Of a stretch of DNA of 64,000 nucleotides, positions 34,611 through 43,864 are shown piece after piece. Source of the DNA: Allorhizobium ampelinum S4 (GTDB lineage Bacteria > Pseudomonadota > Alphaproteobacteria > Rhizobiales > Rhizobiaceae). Position 1 is the stretch's first letter. Each line of letters starts with the position of its first letter. The DNA is taken from contig NC_011981.1 of the NCBI RefSeq assembly GCF_000016285.1, positions 496,001 through 560,000 on the forward strand. The letters run 5' to 3'. The position numbers were made by a program, and so were the translations under genes. The notes beneath the pieces are model-generated. The model made no database searches. It was not told where the DNA came from and saw nothing but the letters and a program-made list of their open reading frames with translations.

Positions 34611-36887
34611 ATGGCCGACCCTATCGAGAACCCGGAAGCCGAAGGTCCCGCTGGTGGCTGGGGATCTGTGAAGTCGATCGCCCGTATGCTGGGCGACAAC
34701 AAACCCTCACCGGCAATCCTTGAAACGCTTTACCGCCTGAATAAGCCTGCCGGGCTTATGTGCGTTTCCTGCGCGTGGCCAAAACCCGCAAACTACCATC
34801 CCTTCGAGTTCTGCGAAAACGGTGCCAAGGCAACGATCTCGGACCTGACCAGCGCGCGCTGTACGCCTGATTTCTGGAACCGTCACACCGTGGCCGAGCT
34901 CAGGAACTGGAAAGACTATGACCTCGAACAGACCGGGCGGCTGACGCATCCCCTTCGCTATGACGCTGGAACGGATCGCTATGTTGAGGTGACGTGGGAC
35001 AAGGCCTTCTCTGACATCGGCACGACGCTGAAATCCTTGCCGTGCGAGAGCGTCGTCTTCTACTCTTCCGGCCATGCCGGTCTTGAAGCATCCTATCTCT
35101 ACGCCCTGCTGGCGCGGGTCTTCGGCAACAACAACCTGCCCCAGAGTTCCAACATGTGCCATGAGACGACGTCAGTCGGGCTTCAGAAGGTTATCGGCTC
35201 GCCGGTTGGCACTATTGTCTGGGAAGACCTGGAGAAGGCCGACGCATTTTTCTTTTTCGGCCAGAACCCGGGATCGAACAGTCCGCGCTTCCTTCACCCA
35301 TTGCAGGAGGCCAAGCAGCGCGGTGCGCGCATCGTCACATTCAACCCGGTTGTCGAGCAGGGGCTGGTATCATTCGTCAATCCACAAAGCCCGATTGACA
35401 TGCTGACGGGACGCGAAACGCAGATTTCAGACGAGTATCTTCAAGTTCGGGCTGGCGGTGACATTTCCGCAATACTGGGCCTCTGCAAGGTTGTCATCGA
35501 AGCTGACGACGTAGCGGTGGCCAATGGACAAAAGCGCGTGCTCGATGTGGCGTTCATCGATGAGCACACGACAGGATTCGATAGTTTTATCGCCCTTGTC
35601 AGAACGACGAGCTGGGCCGATATCGAGCGGGAAAGCGGTCTGACTGAGGCGGCGATCCGGCGTGCCGGTGAAATCTATATCAGCGCGGAAAGGGTCATCG
35701 GTGTCTACGGCATGGGCCTGACACAGCATTCGCAAGGCGCGATTAACGTGGCCATGCTGGTCAATCTGCTGCTTTTGCGCGGCAATATCGGGCGCGAAGG
35801 GGCTGGATGCTGTCCGGTTCGCGGCCATTCGAATGTCCAAGGTCAACGAACCGTCGGAATCGCCGAAAAGACCAAGCTTATTCCCATGGACACGTTGAAG
35901 GAGCTCTTCGATTTCGATCCTCCGACCGAGGACGGCACGACGATCGTCGATGCGGTGAAAGGGCTGATGGCTGGCAAGATCAAAGCCTTCATTTCGCTGG
36001 GAGGCAATCTTGTCCGCGCGGTACCAGATCAAACGGAGATGGAACGCGCCTGGGCTCGCCAGGAGCTGACCGTGATCGTCTCCACCAAGCTAAACCGAAG
36101 CCATCTTTTTCCTGGCAAGCAGGCCTATATTATTCCCTGCCTGTCGCGTGCAGAGATAGATGAGCAGACCACGGGAAATCAAGCTGTATCCATCGAGGAT
36201 AGCTTCTCCCATATTTCCGGATCAATCGGCAAAAGACCTCCCGCATCCAAACATTTGAAGAGCGAACTGGCGATCGTCGCCGGCATTGCAAAGGCGACGC
36301 TCGCCGTAAGGCCGAAACTGAAATGGGATGAATGGCAAGGTGACTACAGCCTCGTACGAGACCTGATCGAAGCGACCTATCCCGAGGACTTCAAGGACTA
36401 TAATGCGCGCATGTTCCAGCCGGGCGGGTTTTATCGCGGCAACGCAGCTCATGAGCGCCTCTGGAAAACCGAGGAAAAGAAGGCTGTCTTCACAACGCCC
36501 ACGCAATTGAACGCGCTGTCCTTCGAGGATGCCGACGGCCGCTTCCGACTCGTAACAATGCGATCAAACGATCAGTTCAACACGACAATCTATGGTTACT
36601 CCGACCGCTTCCGCGGCATAGAGGGTACCCGCGACGTCCTGTTGATGTGCGAAAGCGACATCGCGACATCTGGGCTTCAACCTGGGCAGGTTGTCACACT
36701 CGTCAGCGATTTCGGCGATGGCATTCGCCGAGCGCTCGGTGGCTTGACTGTCACCGCGCATAATCTGCCAAAAGGGACGATCGGCACTTATTATCCTGAA
36801 GCAAACGTGCTGATCGCCATTGACCATCATGACGAGATGTCGAAGACACCCGCATCGAAAGCAATTCCAGTCCGGATCGAAACCTAG
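34611..36887 (+). CDS. YdeP/FdhF-family molybdopterin oxidoreductase
   Basis: The 758-residue protein has the YdeP start KPAGLMCVSCAWPKPANYHP, which holds a pair of cysteines for an iron-sulphur site. Molybdopterin-binding blocks follow (VVFYSSGHAGLEASYLYALL, then SNMCHETTSVGL, then FFFGQNPGSNSPRFLH). YdeP-family proteins are linked to acid resistance in enterics; the physiological substrate is not known. I choose the ATG at 34611 (AAAGG upstream); an in-frame ATG at 34551 lacks a good site. It lies 90 bp after the catalase-like gene in the same direction, so the two may be a stress operon. Confidence 0.88.
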   Translation: MADPIENPEAEGPAGGWGSVKSIARMLGDNKPSPAILETLYRLNKPAGLMCVSCAWPKPANYHPFEFCENGAKATISDLTSARCTPDFWNRHTVAELRNWKDYDLEQTGRLTHPLRYDAGTDRYVEVTWDKAFSDIGTTLKSLPCESVVFYSSGHAGLEASYLYALLARVFGNNNLPQSSNMCHETTSVGLQKVIGSPVGTIVWEDLEKADAFFFFGQNPGSNSPRFLHPLQEAKQRGARIVTFNPVVEQGLVSFVNPQSPIDMLTGRETQISDEYLQVRAGGDISAILGLCKVVIEADDVAVANGQKRVLDVAFIDEHTTGFDSFIALVRTTSWADIERESGLTEAAIRRAGEIYISAERVIGVYGMGLTQHSQGAINVAMLVNLLLLRGNIGREGAGCCPVRGHSNVQGQRTVGIAEKTKLIPMDTLKELFDFDPPTEDGTTIVDAVKGLMAGKIKAFISLGGNLVRAVPDQTEMERAWARQELTVIVSTKLNRSHLFPGKQAYIIPCLSRAEIDEQTTGNQAVSIEDSFSHISGSIGKRPPASKHLKSELAIVAGIAKATLAVRPKLKWDEWQGDYSLVRDLIEATYPEDFKDYNARMFQPGGFYRGNAAHERLWKTEEKKAVFTTPTQLNALSFEDADGRFRLVTMRSNDQFNTTIYGYSDRFRGIEGTRDVLLMCESDIATSGLQPGQVVTLVSDFGDGIRRALGGLTVTAHNLPKGTIGTYYPEANVLIAIDHHDEMSKTPASKAIPVRIET

Positions 36888-36930
36888 ACTTTGCCAGGGA
36901 AAACCGGGTTCCACTTTTCCCTGATAAACT

Positions 36931-37440
36931 CTAACGAACCAGCATCGAAGCCCCACTGAGCCAGTCGTCGCGCAGAAGCGCCATCAAAAGCAAATCGGCG
37001 CGACGGCCATCCGGGTAGCGCAACGCGCTGCGCATCAGTCCCTCCTCGACAAAACCCAGCTTGGTATAGACGCGCCGGGCAATTGTGTTTGAGGGAAGGA
37101 CATCGAGAATCAGGCGACCAATTGTCGGATCTGAGAAAACAGCGGCGCAGATACGCTGCACAAATACGCTGCCCATGCCGCGTCCGGACTGCTCCACGGC
37201 AAGACGGCGGATCACGACATTTCCCATGCCGTCGTCCGGCCTCAACACCGCAAAGCCAACGGGCTTTTCTCCACATATGCCGATCAGGTATTCGTAGTTT
37301 TCGTCAGCCATTCGGCTTTCATGCTCCTGAACCGAATAGGTACCCACCCGCTCTGGATAGCCGGGGAGCCGTTCGACACGCATGACGAAATCGATGTCAT
37401 TCGGGGTTGCGGGCCGGATGGCAAGCGCATGAAGTGCTGG
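36931..37440 (-). CDS. GNAT family N-acetyltransferase
   Basis: The 169-residue protein (from the ATG at 37440, GAGG upstream) has the GNAT fold: LAIRPATPNDIDFVMRVERL, VIRRLAVEQSGRGMGSVFVQ (acetyl-CoA loop) and PSNTIARRVYTKLGFVEEGL. Another start at 37476 (MSHPEKSEGG) overlaps the upstream PHP gene by 23 bp and is also possible. It is last in the ABC operon. The substrate is not known. Confidence 0.85.
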   Translation of the reverse strand, partial: PALHALAIRPATPNDIDFVMRVERLPGYPERVGTYSVQEHESRMADENYEYLIGICGEKPVGFAVLRPDDGMGNVVIRRLAVEQSGRGMGSVFVQRICAAVFSDPTIGRLILDVLPSNTIARRVYTKLGFVEEGLMRSALRYPDGRRADLLLMALLRDDWLSGASMLVR

Positions 37441-37453
37441 CATCGCGCCGCCC

Positions 37454-38329
37454 TCAGATTTTTCCGGGTGCGACATCGTCTATGTCCGCCTGGAGCCATC
37501 CATTGGAACGCGTCAGATAGGCAATGCTCTCAAAGCCAGCGGCTCGGATTGCGGCGACTGACTGCTCAAGCCCAACGCCGACGGTGTCCACGCCGTGGCT
37601 GTCATCACCCAGCGTCACGCGGATGCCCATATGGCGGGCACGGTTGAGTATGTGCGGCAGCGGGTAAACCGGGCCGAAGCCATTGCGGAAGGCGGCACAA
37701 TTCACATCCACTATGCCGCCATAGGCCTTGATCGCTTCGAGAAGGGTGTCCACCTCACGCAAAACCTTGTCGGAAAATTCAAAGCCTGCCGGTTCATACT
37801 TCCTGACGAGATCGAGATGCGCAACGACATCTGGACGAAGGCGTTCCACCATGTCGGTCGCCGATTGGAAATAGGCGATCTGTAGCGCGTCGGTGCCGCC
37901 CAGCTCGCTCTTGAGGGTCTCGGTCGCTTGCGCGGAATAGTCGAGCCAGCAACCTTCGATATCGTGGACGCTGCCAACAATGTAGTCGAACGGATGCGCG
38001 TTCCGTATGGCCTCCATCTTGGCAAGCCATGTATCCGGCGGCAATTTCTCGGTCTCAAAACCGATCAGCAACTCGATCCGGTCCGCATAGGCGTCACGAA
38101 GCTTGAATGCGTGATCGACATAGTCGGCGAACTGGCGCGCAAGGCCTGCGACGCCCAACCTTTCTTCACCGGGATAGAGATCTTCATCCCGATACCGCGG
38201 GCAGTGTTCGCTCAACCCGTAATGGGTAAAGCCGCGGTCGATTGCCGTCTCGATCACGTCGGCAAGAGTGGATTTCGCATGGTCGCAGAACTGCCCGCTA
38301 TGGCCACCGTGATAACTAAACCAGGTCAT
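37454..38329 (-). CDS. PHP-domain phosphatase (histidinol-phosphatase-like)
   Basis: The 291-residue protein has PHP metal-binding motifs: SYHGGHSGQFCDHA, THYGLSEHCPRY, DYIVGSVHDIEG and VTLGDDSHGVDTVG. This is the HisK/HisJ type. In this operon it sits behind an ABC importer and a metallophosphoesterase, so I think it removes phosphate from an imported compound and is not the histidine-pathway enzyme. It begins 9 bp after the upstream gene stop. Confidence 0.85.
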   Translation of the reverse strand: MTWFSYHGGHSGQFCDHAKSTLADVIETAIDRGFTHYGLSEHCPRYRDEDLYPGEERLGVAGLARQFADYVDHAFKLRDAYADRIELLIGFETEKLPPDTWLAKMEAIRNAHPFDYIVGSVHDIEGCWLDYSAQATETLKSELGGTDALQIAYFQSATDMVERLRPDVVAHLDLVRKYEPAGFEFSDKVLREVDTLLEAIKAYGGIVDVNCAAFRNGFGPVYPLPHILNRARHMGIRVTLGDDSHGVDTVGVGLEQSVAAIRAAGFESIAYLTRSNGWLQADIDDVAPGKI

Positions 38330-38338
38330 AGCTTGTCC

Positions 38339-39175
38339 TCAGGCCGTTTTCGCAGGCGAGCGATAAATCGAGCCGTTGTAATCTTCGATATAGCTCTTCA
38401 TCAGCCCGTCGATATCAATGAATTCGACCGAGATATCATCCTTGCCGAAGTCCAGCAGTGTCACGCCCAGCAGTTCTTTTCCCGGCTGGCTTGGCATGGA
38501 CTCGTCGCGGGCCAGAAAGCTGGAAGCAGGTGTCCAGATCAGTACTGGCTCATTCTTCTGCTGCAGATGCAGCGTGCGATGCATATGTCCTGATACCACC
38601 GCAAACACGCCGTGCTCCATGATCAGCCGTTGCAGCCGCAACCGACCTTCGGTCTTGAGGGCCCAGGCCGGTCTGTCACCTTCGTTCCAGTCTTCAAGGA
38701 ACAGAGGCATGTGGAGGAACAACACCGGTTTGCGATCACCCCGCTCCTTCAGCATATTTTCCAGGGCAGACCATTGTTGCTCCTCGGCAGGCAGGCCTGA
38801 GCCGATAATCTGGCTGTTCAGGCCGATCAGCCTCCAGCCTTCGACGGCATCGCACTGCCAATACCAAGCGCCAAAATGCGTCTCCCAGGCCGCCAGACGC
38901 GCGTCGTCAGCGGGTTGGGTGCTGTCGCGGGCGATATCGCCAATATCGTGATTGCCCGGCAGGACGAGAACCGGGGCATTAATCGCCTTAAGCTGTGCGG
39001 CACCGAATGCCAGATCTGCCTCAATATTTGCACCATCCAGCGTCAGATCGCCGAGAACAATTGCCAGTTCCACATCCTCATAGCCGTTGACGGTTTTAAC
39101 AACCGCCTTCCAGTTTTCGACGAATACGTCGTTTTGAGAGCCGATGTGAGGATCGGCCAATATCGCTATTTTCAT
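38339..39175 (-). CDS. calcineurin-like metallophosphoesterase
   Basis: The 278-residue protein has the family metal motifs ILADPHIG, VLGDLTLDG, LPGNHDIGD and VSGHMHRTLHL. Related enzymes cleave cyclic nucleotides or phosphodiesters (CpdA/GpdQ type). It lacks a signal peptide, so it acts in the cytoplasm. It follows the ABC binding-protein gene after a strong hairpin and precedes the PHP phosphatase; together they suggest stepwise use of a phosphodiester. Confidence 0.88.
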   Translation of the reverse strand: MKIAILADPHIGSQNDVFVENWKAVVKTVNGYEDVELAIVLGDLTLDGANIEADLAFGAAQLKAINAPVLVLPGNHDIGDIARDSTQPADDARLAAWETHFGAWYWQCDAVEGWRLIGLNSQIIGSGLPAEEQQWSALENMLKERGDRKPVLFLHMPLFLEDWNEGDRPAWALKTEGRLRLQRLIMEHGVFAVVSGHMHRTLHLQQKNEPVLIWTPASSFLARDESMPSQPGKELLGVTLLDFGKDDISVEFIDIDGLMKSYIEDYNGSIYRSPAKTA

Positions 39176-39238
39176 TATCTTTCCTTGGAAGCTTCCATCT
39201 GTACCTGCCGCTCAAGGCGCGGAGCACCGCAGGGCGGG

Positions 39239-39266
39239 GTCGGGCGCACCAAGGGGTGCGCCCGAC
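39239..39266 (-). terminator. strong hairpin 3' of the binding-protein gene
   Basis: GTCGGGCGCACC (39239-39250) pairs perfectly with GGTGCGCCCGAC (39255-39266). It lies 5 bp past the stop of the binding-protein gene and 64 bp before the metallophosphoesterase. There is no long T-run, so it is probably a partial terminator or 3' stabiliser in a longer transcript. Confidence 0.65.
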
Positions 39267-39271
39267 TTGCA

Positions 39272-40543
39272 TTACTTTGCCGCCATCACACCCGCGACAT
39301 GCTCGCGGATTTTTGGCATGGCAGCCTCAGGCGTGATTTTGCCTCGCTGCAATTGGTCCAGGATTGGTGCCACGCCCTTCCAGACGCCATCCGCTGTGTT
39401 GTTCGGATAGGCAAACCATGGCATGGCCGTATTCATCGACTTGAAGACCGTTTGGAAGTTCGGATGCTCTGCATAAAAGCTCTCGAGCGCCTTGGCGGCC
39501 TGAACGTTGACCGGCATGTAGCCACTTGCCTTTGAGACGTCGGCCTGAACGGAAGCGCTGGTCATGTATTTGACGAACTCCCAGGCTGCTGCGCGCTTGG
39601 CCGCATCCTTGGAAAACACCATCAGGGCATTTCCACCAGCAGGCAGGCCGCCCTTCTTGGCATCGATCAGCGGGAAGCGGACGGTGCGCATGGTGAAGCG
39701 GTCGCCGATGGCCGTCTCGTAAGCCACGAGATCGGATGGCGATTCAACCACCATGCCGATCTTCCCGGCAAAGAACTGCTGCTGTGCAGGCTTGGGGTCG
39801 GCATAAACCGACATGCCCGTCTTGACCGCCAGGTCCTGGGTGATGCGCAATGCTTCCAGCCCAGCCTTATTGTCATAACCGATACCCGTGGCTTTGGCGT
39901 CGAGCATCTGGTCACCAGCGCTCATCACCATCATCTGCCAGTACCAGTCATCGCTCAGCCCACCGACCGAGAAACCGATGCCCGAGACGCCATTGCCGAG
40001 CTTGCTGATCTTGGCTGCCAGATCAATGACGCCATCCCATGTGGTTGGGAACTGATCGACATTGCCACCGGCCTTTTCGACCAAATCCTTATTGACGTAG
40101 AGAAGCGGCAGGGATGCCGTAAATGGCATCGCATACTGTTGACCATCGACTTTTGCGAGGTCAAGAATGGCGGGGGCATAATTGGCCGCCTGCCAGTCCT
40201 TCCCTTCCTTATCCAACATCGGATCGAGCGAACTTGTCTCGCCCCGATCCTTCATCACGCCGACAAGGGTAGGAATGGAGGAGTAGGAGGCGAGATAGAC
40301 ATCCGGCGTCGAGCCCGTCATCATTCCACGAATGACGCTTTGGTCACCGGCGCTGTAGTTTTCGGCTGGTGCCTGCTCGTTGATGGTGATCTCTGGATGT
40401 GCCTTCTTGAAACCCTCCAGAATAGGCTGCATAAAGGCAAGTCGTGTGTGATAAAAGGTCAGCGTGACTGGATCAGCGGCGAAAGCCGGTGCAGTCCCGA
40501 ACACGGTCAGGGCTGCAACCGCGAAGATGTTTTTCATTTTCAT
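39272..40543 (-). CDS. ABC transporter substrate-binding protein (family 1)
   Basis: The 423-residue protein has a signal peptide (MKMKNIFAVAALTVFGTAPA FA) and the family-1 binding-protein fold: VTLTFYHTRLAFMQPILEGF KKAHPEI, then MPFTASLPLLYVNKDLVEKA and a C-terminal AWEFVKYMTSASVQ. It should bind a sugar-like or glycerol-phosphate-like ligand in the periplasm. I choose the ATG at 40543; a longer frame to 40825 overlaps the permease gene. Hairpins lie on both sides, which would raise its mRNA level above that of the permeases. Confidence 0.9.
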   Translation of the reverse strand: MKMKNIFAVAALTVFGTAPAFAADPVTLTFYHTRLAFMQPILEGFKKAHPEITINEQAPAENYSAGDQSVIRGMMTGSTPDVYLASYSSIPTLVGVMKDRGETSSLDPMLDKEGKDWQAANYAPAILDLAKVDGQQYAMPFTASLPLLYVNKDLVEKAGGNVDQFPTTWDGVIDLAAKISKLGNGVSGIGFSVGGLSDDWYWQMMVMSAGDQMLDAKATGIGYDNKAGLEALRITQDLAVKTGMSVYADPKPAQQQFFAGKIGMVVESPSDLVAYETAIGDRFTMRTVRFPLIDAKKGGLPAGGNALMVFSKDAAKRAAAWEFVKYMTSASVQADVSKASGYMPVNVQAAKALESFYAEHPNFQTVFKSMNTAMPWFAYPNNTADGVWKGVAPILDQLQRGKITPEAAMPKIREHVAGVMAAK

Positions 40544-40578
40544 GGTGTTTCCTACAAGGTGGAGTGGTCTTGACTTTC

Positions 40579-40608
40579 GGACCTGCCCGGTGGCCGCCGG
40601 GCAGGTCC
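40579..40608 (-). terminator. strong hairpin 5' of the binding-protein gene
   Basis: GGACCTGCCCGG (40579-40590) pairs perfectly with CCGGGCAGGTCC (40597-40608). It lies between the permease stop (40612) and the binding-protein ATG (40543). It can act as a processing or stability element. Confidence 0.6.
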
Positions 40609-40611
40609 GTA

Positions 40612-41442
40612 TCATTTGACGCCGGTCATCGTAACGCCCTGTACGAACCCGCGCTGTGCGGCGAGAAACAACAGGATCAGCGGTGCGGTGATCAGGGTCG
40701 CGCAGGCCATCAAAGGCCCGAAGCTGTCGCCGCCTTCCTGGCTCCGGAAGAACAGGAGGCCGAGTGTTGGCGGTGACAGATCGATGGATCTGATCACGAT
40801 CATTGGCCAATAGAGATCGTTCCAATGAAAGGTGATCGAGAAGATCGCGAAGGCGGCAATGGCTGGTTTCATCGCTGGCAGAATGATGCGGACGACAATT
40901 TCTATCTCGCTCATCCCGTCCAGCCGTGCAGCCAGAAGAATCTCGTCGGGGAACGAGCGAATAAACTGATAGAACATGAAGATCGCAAATCCCGAAGTCA
41001 GGTATGGCATCATCACGCCAGCATAGGTATCCAAAAGCCCGAACTTGGCCAGCACCATGAAGATCGGCAGAGCGGTTGCCTGGGCGGGAACGGAGAGGCT
41101 GATCAGAACAATTGCGAAAAGCAGGTGCTGGCCGCGAAACGTGAACTTCGCCAGTGCATAGGCACAGGTCACCGTGGTCAGGATCTGAAACAGGAGAATG
41201 CCGCCGGTCATGATGACACCGTTCAGCATGAACCGTGGCAAGGGAGAGTCGAACAGCGCCCGCGTGTAATTGTCCGTTATCGATGTGAGGATCGGCGGCG
41301 CGTCATGGAGGCTGCCGAATATCTCCCCCGGGGCCTGCGTTGACGCACGCCACATCCAAAAGAACGGATAGACCATCAGAAAGGCACCGCCCAGCAGAAC
41401 GGCATGCGACAGCATTGCGCGAAGCGGAGAGCGGACCATCAA
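40612..41442 (-). CDS. ABC transporter permease (MalG/UgpE type)
   Basis: The 276-residue membrane protein has about six membrane helices. The EAA loop reads EILLAARLDGMSEIEIVVRI then ILPAMKPAIAAFAIF. It begins with the ATG at 41442, overlapping the stop of the first permease (ATGA-like). It is the second permease of the importer. Confidence 0.9.
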   Translation of the reverse strand: MMVRSPLRAMLSHAVLLGGAFLMVYPFFWMWRASTQAPGEIFGSLHDAPPILTSITDNYTRALFDSPLPRFMLNGVIMTGGILLFQILTTVTCAYALAKFTFRGQHLLFAIVLISLSVPAQATALPIFMVLAKFGLLDTYAGVMMPYLTSGFAIFMFYQFIRSFPDEILLAARLDGMSEIEIVVRIILPAMKPAIAAFAIFSITFHWNDLYWPMIVIRSIDLSPPTLGLLFFRSQEGGDSFGPLMACATLITAPLILLFLAAQRGFVQGVTMTGVK

Positions 41443-42359
41443 AAATGCGCCTTTCTGTTGCTTAAGCCGACGTGGACGATTGAAAATGTCCCGATCAACA
41501 GGAGATAGACGACAGTTAGCGCGCTGCCATAACCGGCTTTCAGGCCTGTGAACGTATCCGTGTTGATCTTGTGCAGCAGCATTTCAGTCGCGCCATAGGG
41601 GCCACCATTGGTCAGAACCGCCACCGTGTCGAAGACCTGAAATGACTGTATGCAGCTCAACACGACAACCACGATGGTCGTAGGAGCCAGAAGCGGCCAG
41701 GTCAGGTAACGCAGCCGGTCGCAAAAGCCGTCCATTCCATCCAGAGCAGACGCCTCCTTCAGCTCGGCCGATAGGACCGTGAGCCCCGCCAGAAACAGGA
41801 TCAGATTGAAGCCAAACAGATGCCAGATGCCGATGATGGCAAGGCCGATCAACGCAAGTGTTCCATCGGCAAAAAAATCGAGAGCCGGTAAGCCCAATGC
41901 GTCCAACAGGCTTGCCAGCGGCCCGATATGGCCATTGAGCAGATAGCTCCAGACAATGGACATGGCCGTCAATGTGGAGGTGACCGGCAGAAAATAGACG
42001 ATCTCGTAGAAACGTCGCGAGCGACGGCGACCATCAAGCAGCACGGCAACGCACAGCGCACCGAACACCGATACCGGCACGACAATTGCCGTATAGAGTG
42101 CGCTGTTGCGCAGGGCCGCCCAGAAGAACGGGTCATTGATCATTCTGACATAGTTGCCGAGGCCGACAAAATTCAAGGTGAGCCGACCGAGGCGATAATC
42201 GGTCAAGCTGATCAGGACCACAACGAAGATCGGCGCAACCACCGTTGCGATTAGCAGCAGGAAGGCCGGGGCCGCGAAGAGATGCGCAATGGCGGCATAA
42301 CTGAAGCGCTTCGAGGCGGCTGCAGACGATTGGGAGTGCAGCTCAGACAGAGACGTCAT
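41439..42359 (-). CDS. ABC transporter permease (MalF/UgpA type)
   Basis: The 306-residue membrane protein has the EAA loop ELKEASALDGMDGFCDRLRY LTWPLLAP. I choose the ATG at 42359 with GGAGG about 7 nt upstream; a longer frame to 42470 would lie inside the ATPase gene. It overlaps the ATPase stop by 17 bp. Confidence 0.9.
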   Translation of the reverse strand: MTSLSELHSQSSAAASKRFSYAAIAHLFAAPAFLLLIATVVAPIFVVVLISLTDYRLGRLTLNFVGLGNYVRMINDPFFWAALRNSALYTAIVVPVSVFGALCVAVLLDGRRRSRRFYEIVYFLPVTSTLTAMSIVWSYLLNGHIGPLASLLDALGLPALDFFADGTLALIGLAIIGIWHLFGFNLILFLAGLTVLSAELKEASALDGMDGFCDRLRYLTWPLLAPTTIVVVVLSCIQSFQVFDTVAVLTNGGPYGATEMLLHKINTDTFTGLKAGYGSALTVVYLLLIGTFSIVHVGLSNRKAHF

Positions 42360-43536
42360 AACATGCCTCCTCGACCGGAGCTGCCAAAGGAAGCGACACT
42401 GGAACACGGCGACCGCTTTGATCAAAGATGAGCGCAGCATCGGAGGCGATCTGCAGCGCAATCCTTTCACCTATCTTGCGGCCCGTCGCCAATCGGGCAA
42501 AGCTCTCTGGCCGCAGTTGCACGCGCACAGTACCAGCACCGATCTCAGTGCCGTCGCACCGGATGCCGACATCGTTGCCCGCAAACTCCACCTGTTCCAC
42601 CCGCAGCGAAAAATCGCCATTTCCATTTTCAGTCGGATGCAGTCGTTCTGGCCGGATCGCCAATTGGTACGACCCATCCGCGATGCCCGGTAGTGTCAGG
42701 TGCAATGCCCGTCCATTGATCGAAACCGCCCCCTTGCTGACCGTCACCGGCATCTCGTTGATCGCCGTTGTGCCGACAAACCGTGCGACGGAAAGATAGT
42801 TCGGCTGGTCATAGATCTCTGCCGGTGCTCCACACTGCTTGATCTCTCCACCTTCCATAACCGCAATCCGATCTGACATCGTCATGGCCTCGGTCTGGTC
42901 GTGGGTGACGTAAATGAAGGTGATGCCGGTCCGGCGGTGAAGATCGACGATCTCGTCGCGCAATTGCTGGCGCAATTTCGCATCGAGGTTCGAGAGTGGC
43001 TCGTCCATCAGAAAGACACCGGGATGCCGGACCATTGCGCGACCAACCGCCACCCGCTGTCTCTGGCCGCCGGACAGCTGTGACGGCTTGCGCTCCATCA
43101 GCATGTCGAGGCCAAGCTGTTTTGCTATCTGGCTGATATCCGTCTCAATATCGTTGCGGATACCGCGAACCTTTGATGACAGAAGGGAAGCACCCGGCAG
43201 ACGCTGGCTGAACGACAAACGCGCCATTTCGAGTGGCACAGTCAGATTTCCACGGACTGTCATATGCGGATAGAGCGCATAGTTCTGGAAAACCATGGCA
43301 ATACCGCGTCGCTTCGGCGGCAGCGAGGACACGTCACGTCCTGCGATCATGATATGTCCGTCTGTGCAAGGTTCAAAACCGGCCAACAACCGCAACAGCG
43401 TCGACTTTCCACACCCGGAAGGCCCAAGCAGCGTCAGGAATTCACCCTCACAGATTTGAAGGTTGATGCGCTTTAGAACCTGCACGCGCTCAAAGCACTT
43501 TTCCAGATTCACGATATCAATGGAATGACCGACCAT
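42343..43536 (-). CDS. ABC transporter ATPase (UgpC/MalK type)
   Basis: The 397-residue protein has Walker [15 protein letters not shown], the signature QLSGGQRQRVAVGRAMVRHP, Walker B VFLMDEPLSNLDAKLR and the switch His in YVTHDQTEAM. A C-terminal regulatory domain of about 150 residues follows. It is the first gene of the operon. I use the ATG at 43536; a GTG 9 bp upstream is also possible. A linker of about 40 residues after the Q-loop (FSQRLPGASLLSSKVRG) is longer than usual. Confidence 0.92.
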   Translation of the reverse strand: MVGHSIDIVNLEKCFERVQVLKRINLQICEGEFLTLLGPSGCGKSTLLRLLAGFEPCTDGHIMIAGRDVSSLPPKRRGIAMVFQNYALYPHMTVRGNLTVPLEMARLSFSQRLPGASLLSSKVRGIRNDIETDISQIAKQLGLDMLMERKPSQLSGGQRQRVAVGRAMVRHPGVFLMDEPLSNLDAKLRQQLRDEIVDLHRRTGITFIYVTHDQTEAMTMSDRIAVMEGGEIKQCGAPAEIYDQPNYLSVARFVGTTAINEMPVTVSKGAVSINGRALHLTLPGIADGSYQLAIRPERLHPTENGNGDFSLRVEQVEFAGNDVGIRCDGTEIGAGTVRVQLRPESFARLATGRKIGERIALQIASDAALIFDQSGRRVPVSLPLAAPVEEACYDVSV

Positions 43537-43864
43537 ATTCTTCACTGCTTTTCCAGGATCACACCGTCAAAATTACGCGGGTCGAAACACAGCGGTGTTT
43601 TAGCCAACGCCCTCAGTCAATTCGCCCCTTGCTTTAAGAGAGTTTTTTAACGTCCCGATGACACGCTCTTTCAAATAAAGTATTTTTATCCATATTTTTT
43701 CGTGAGATAGGTTGTATAAATAACGAAGTGGTTACTTTGTAAGTCACTCTAAGCTGTTGACGCAGGCCGTAAAAACGCCTTATCGAACATCGGCAATGGC
43801 CGGGCCGAAATCGCCGTTTGAAACTCGGCGAGGCAAGGACGCAGTTCTTCAAGTGAGGGTCATC
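43537..43864. promoter_or_regulatory. divergent control region, ABC operon and TetR gene
   Basis: The gap holds an inverted repeat AAACAC-AGCG-GTGTTT (43585-43600), close to the ABC operon start. A weaker near-palindrome around GTGGTTAC-TTT-GTAAGTCAC lies near 43727-43747. Either could be the site of the divergent TetR regulator. The stretch 43630-43740 is AT-rich, as expected for promoters. Confidence 0.4.
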
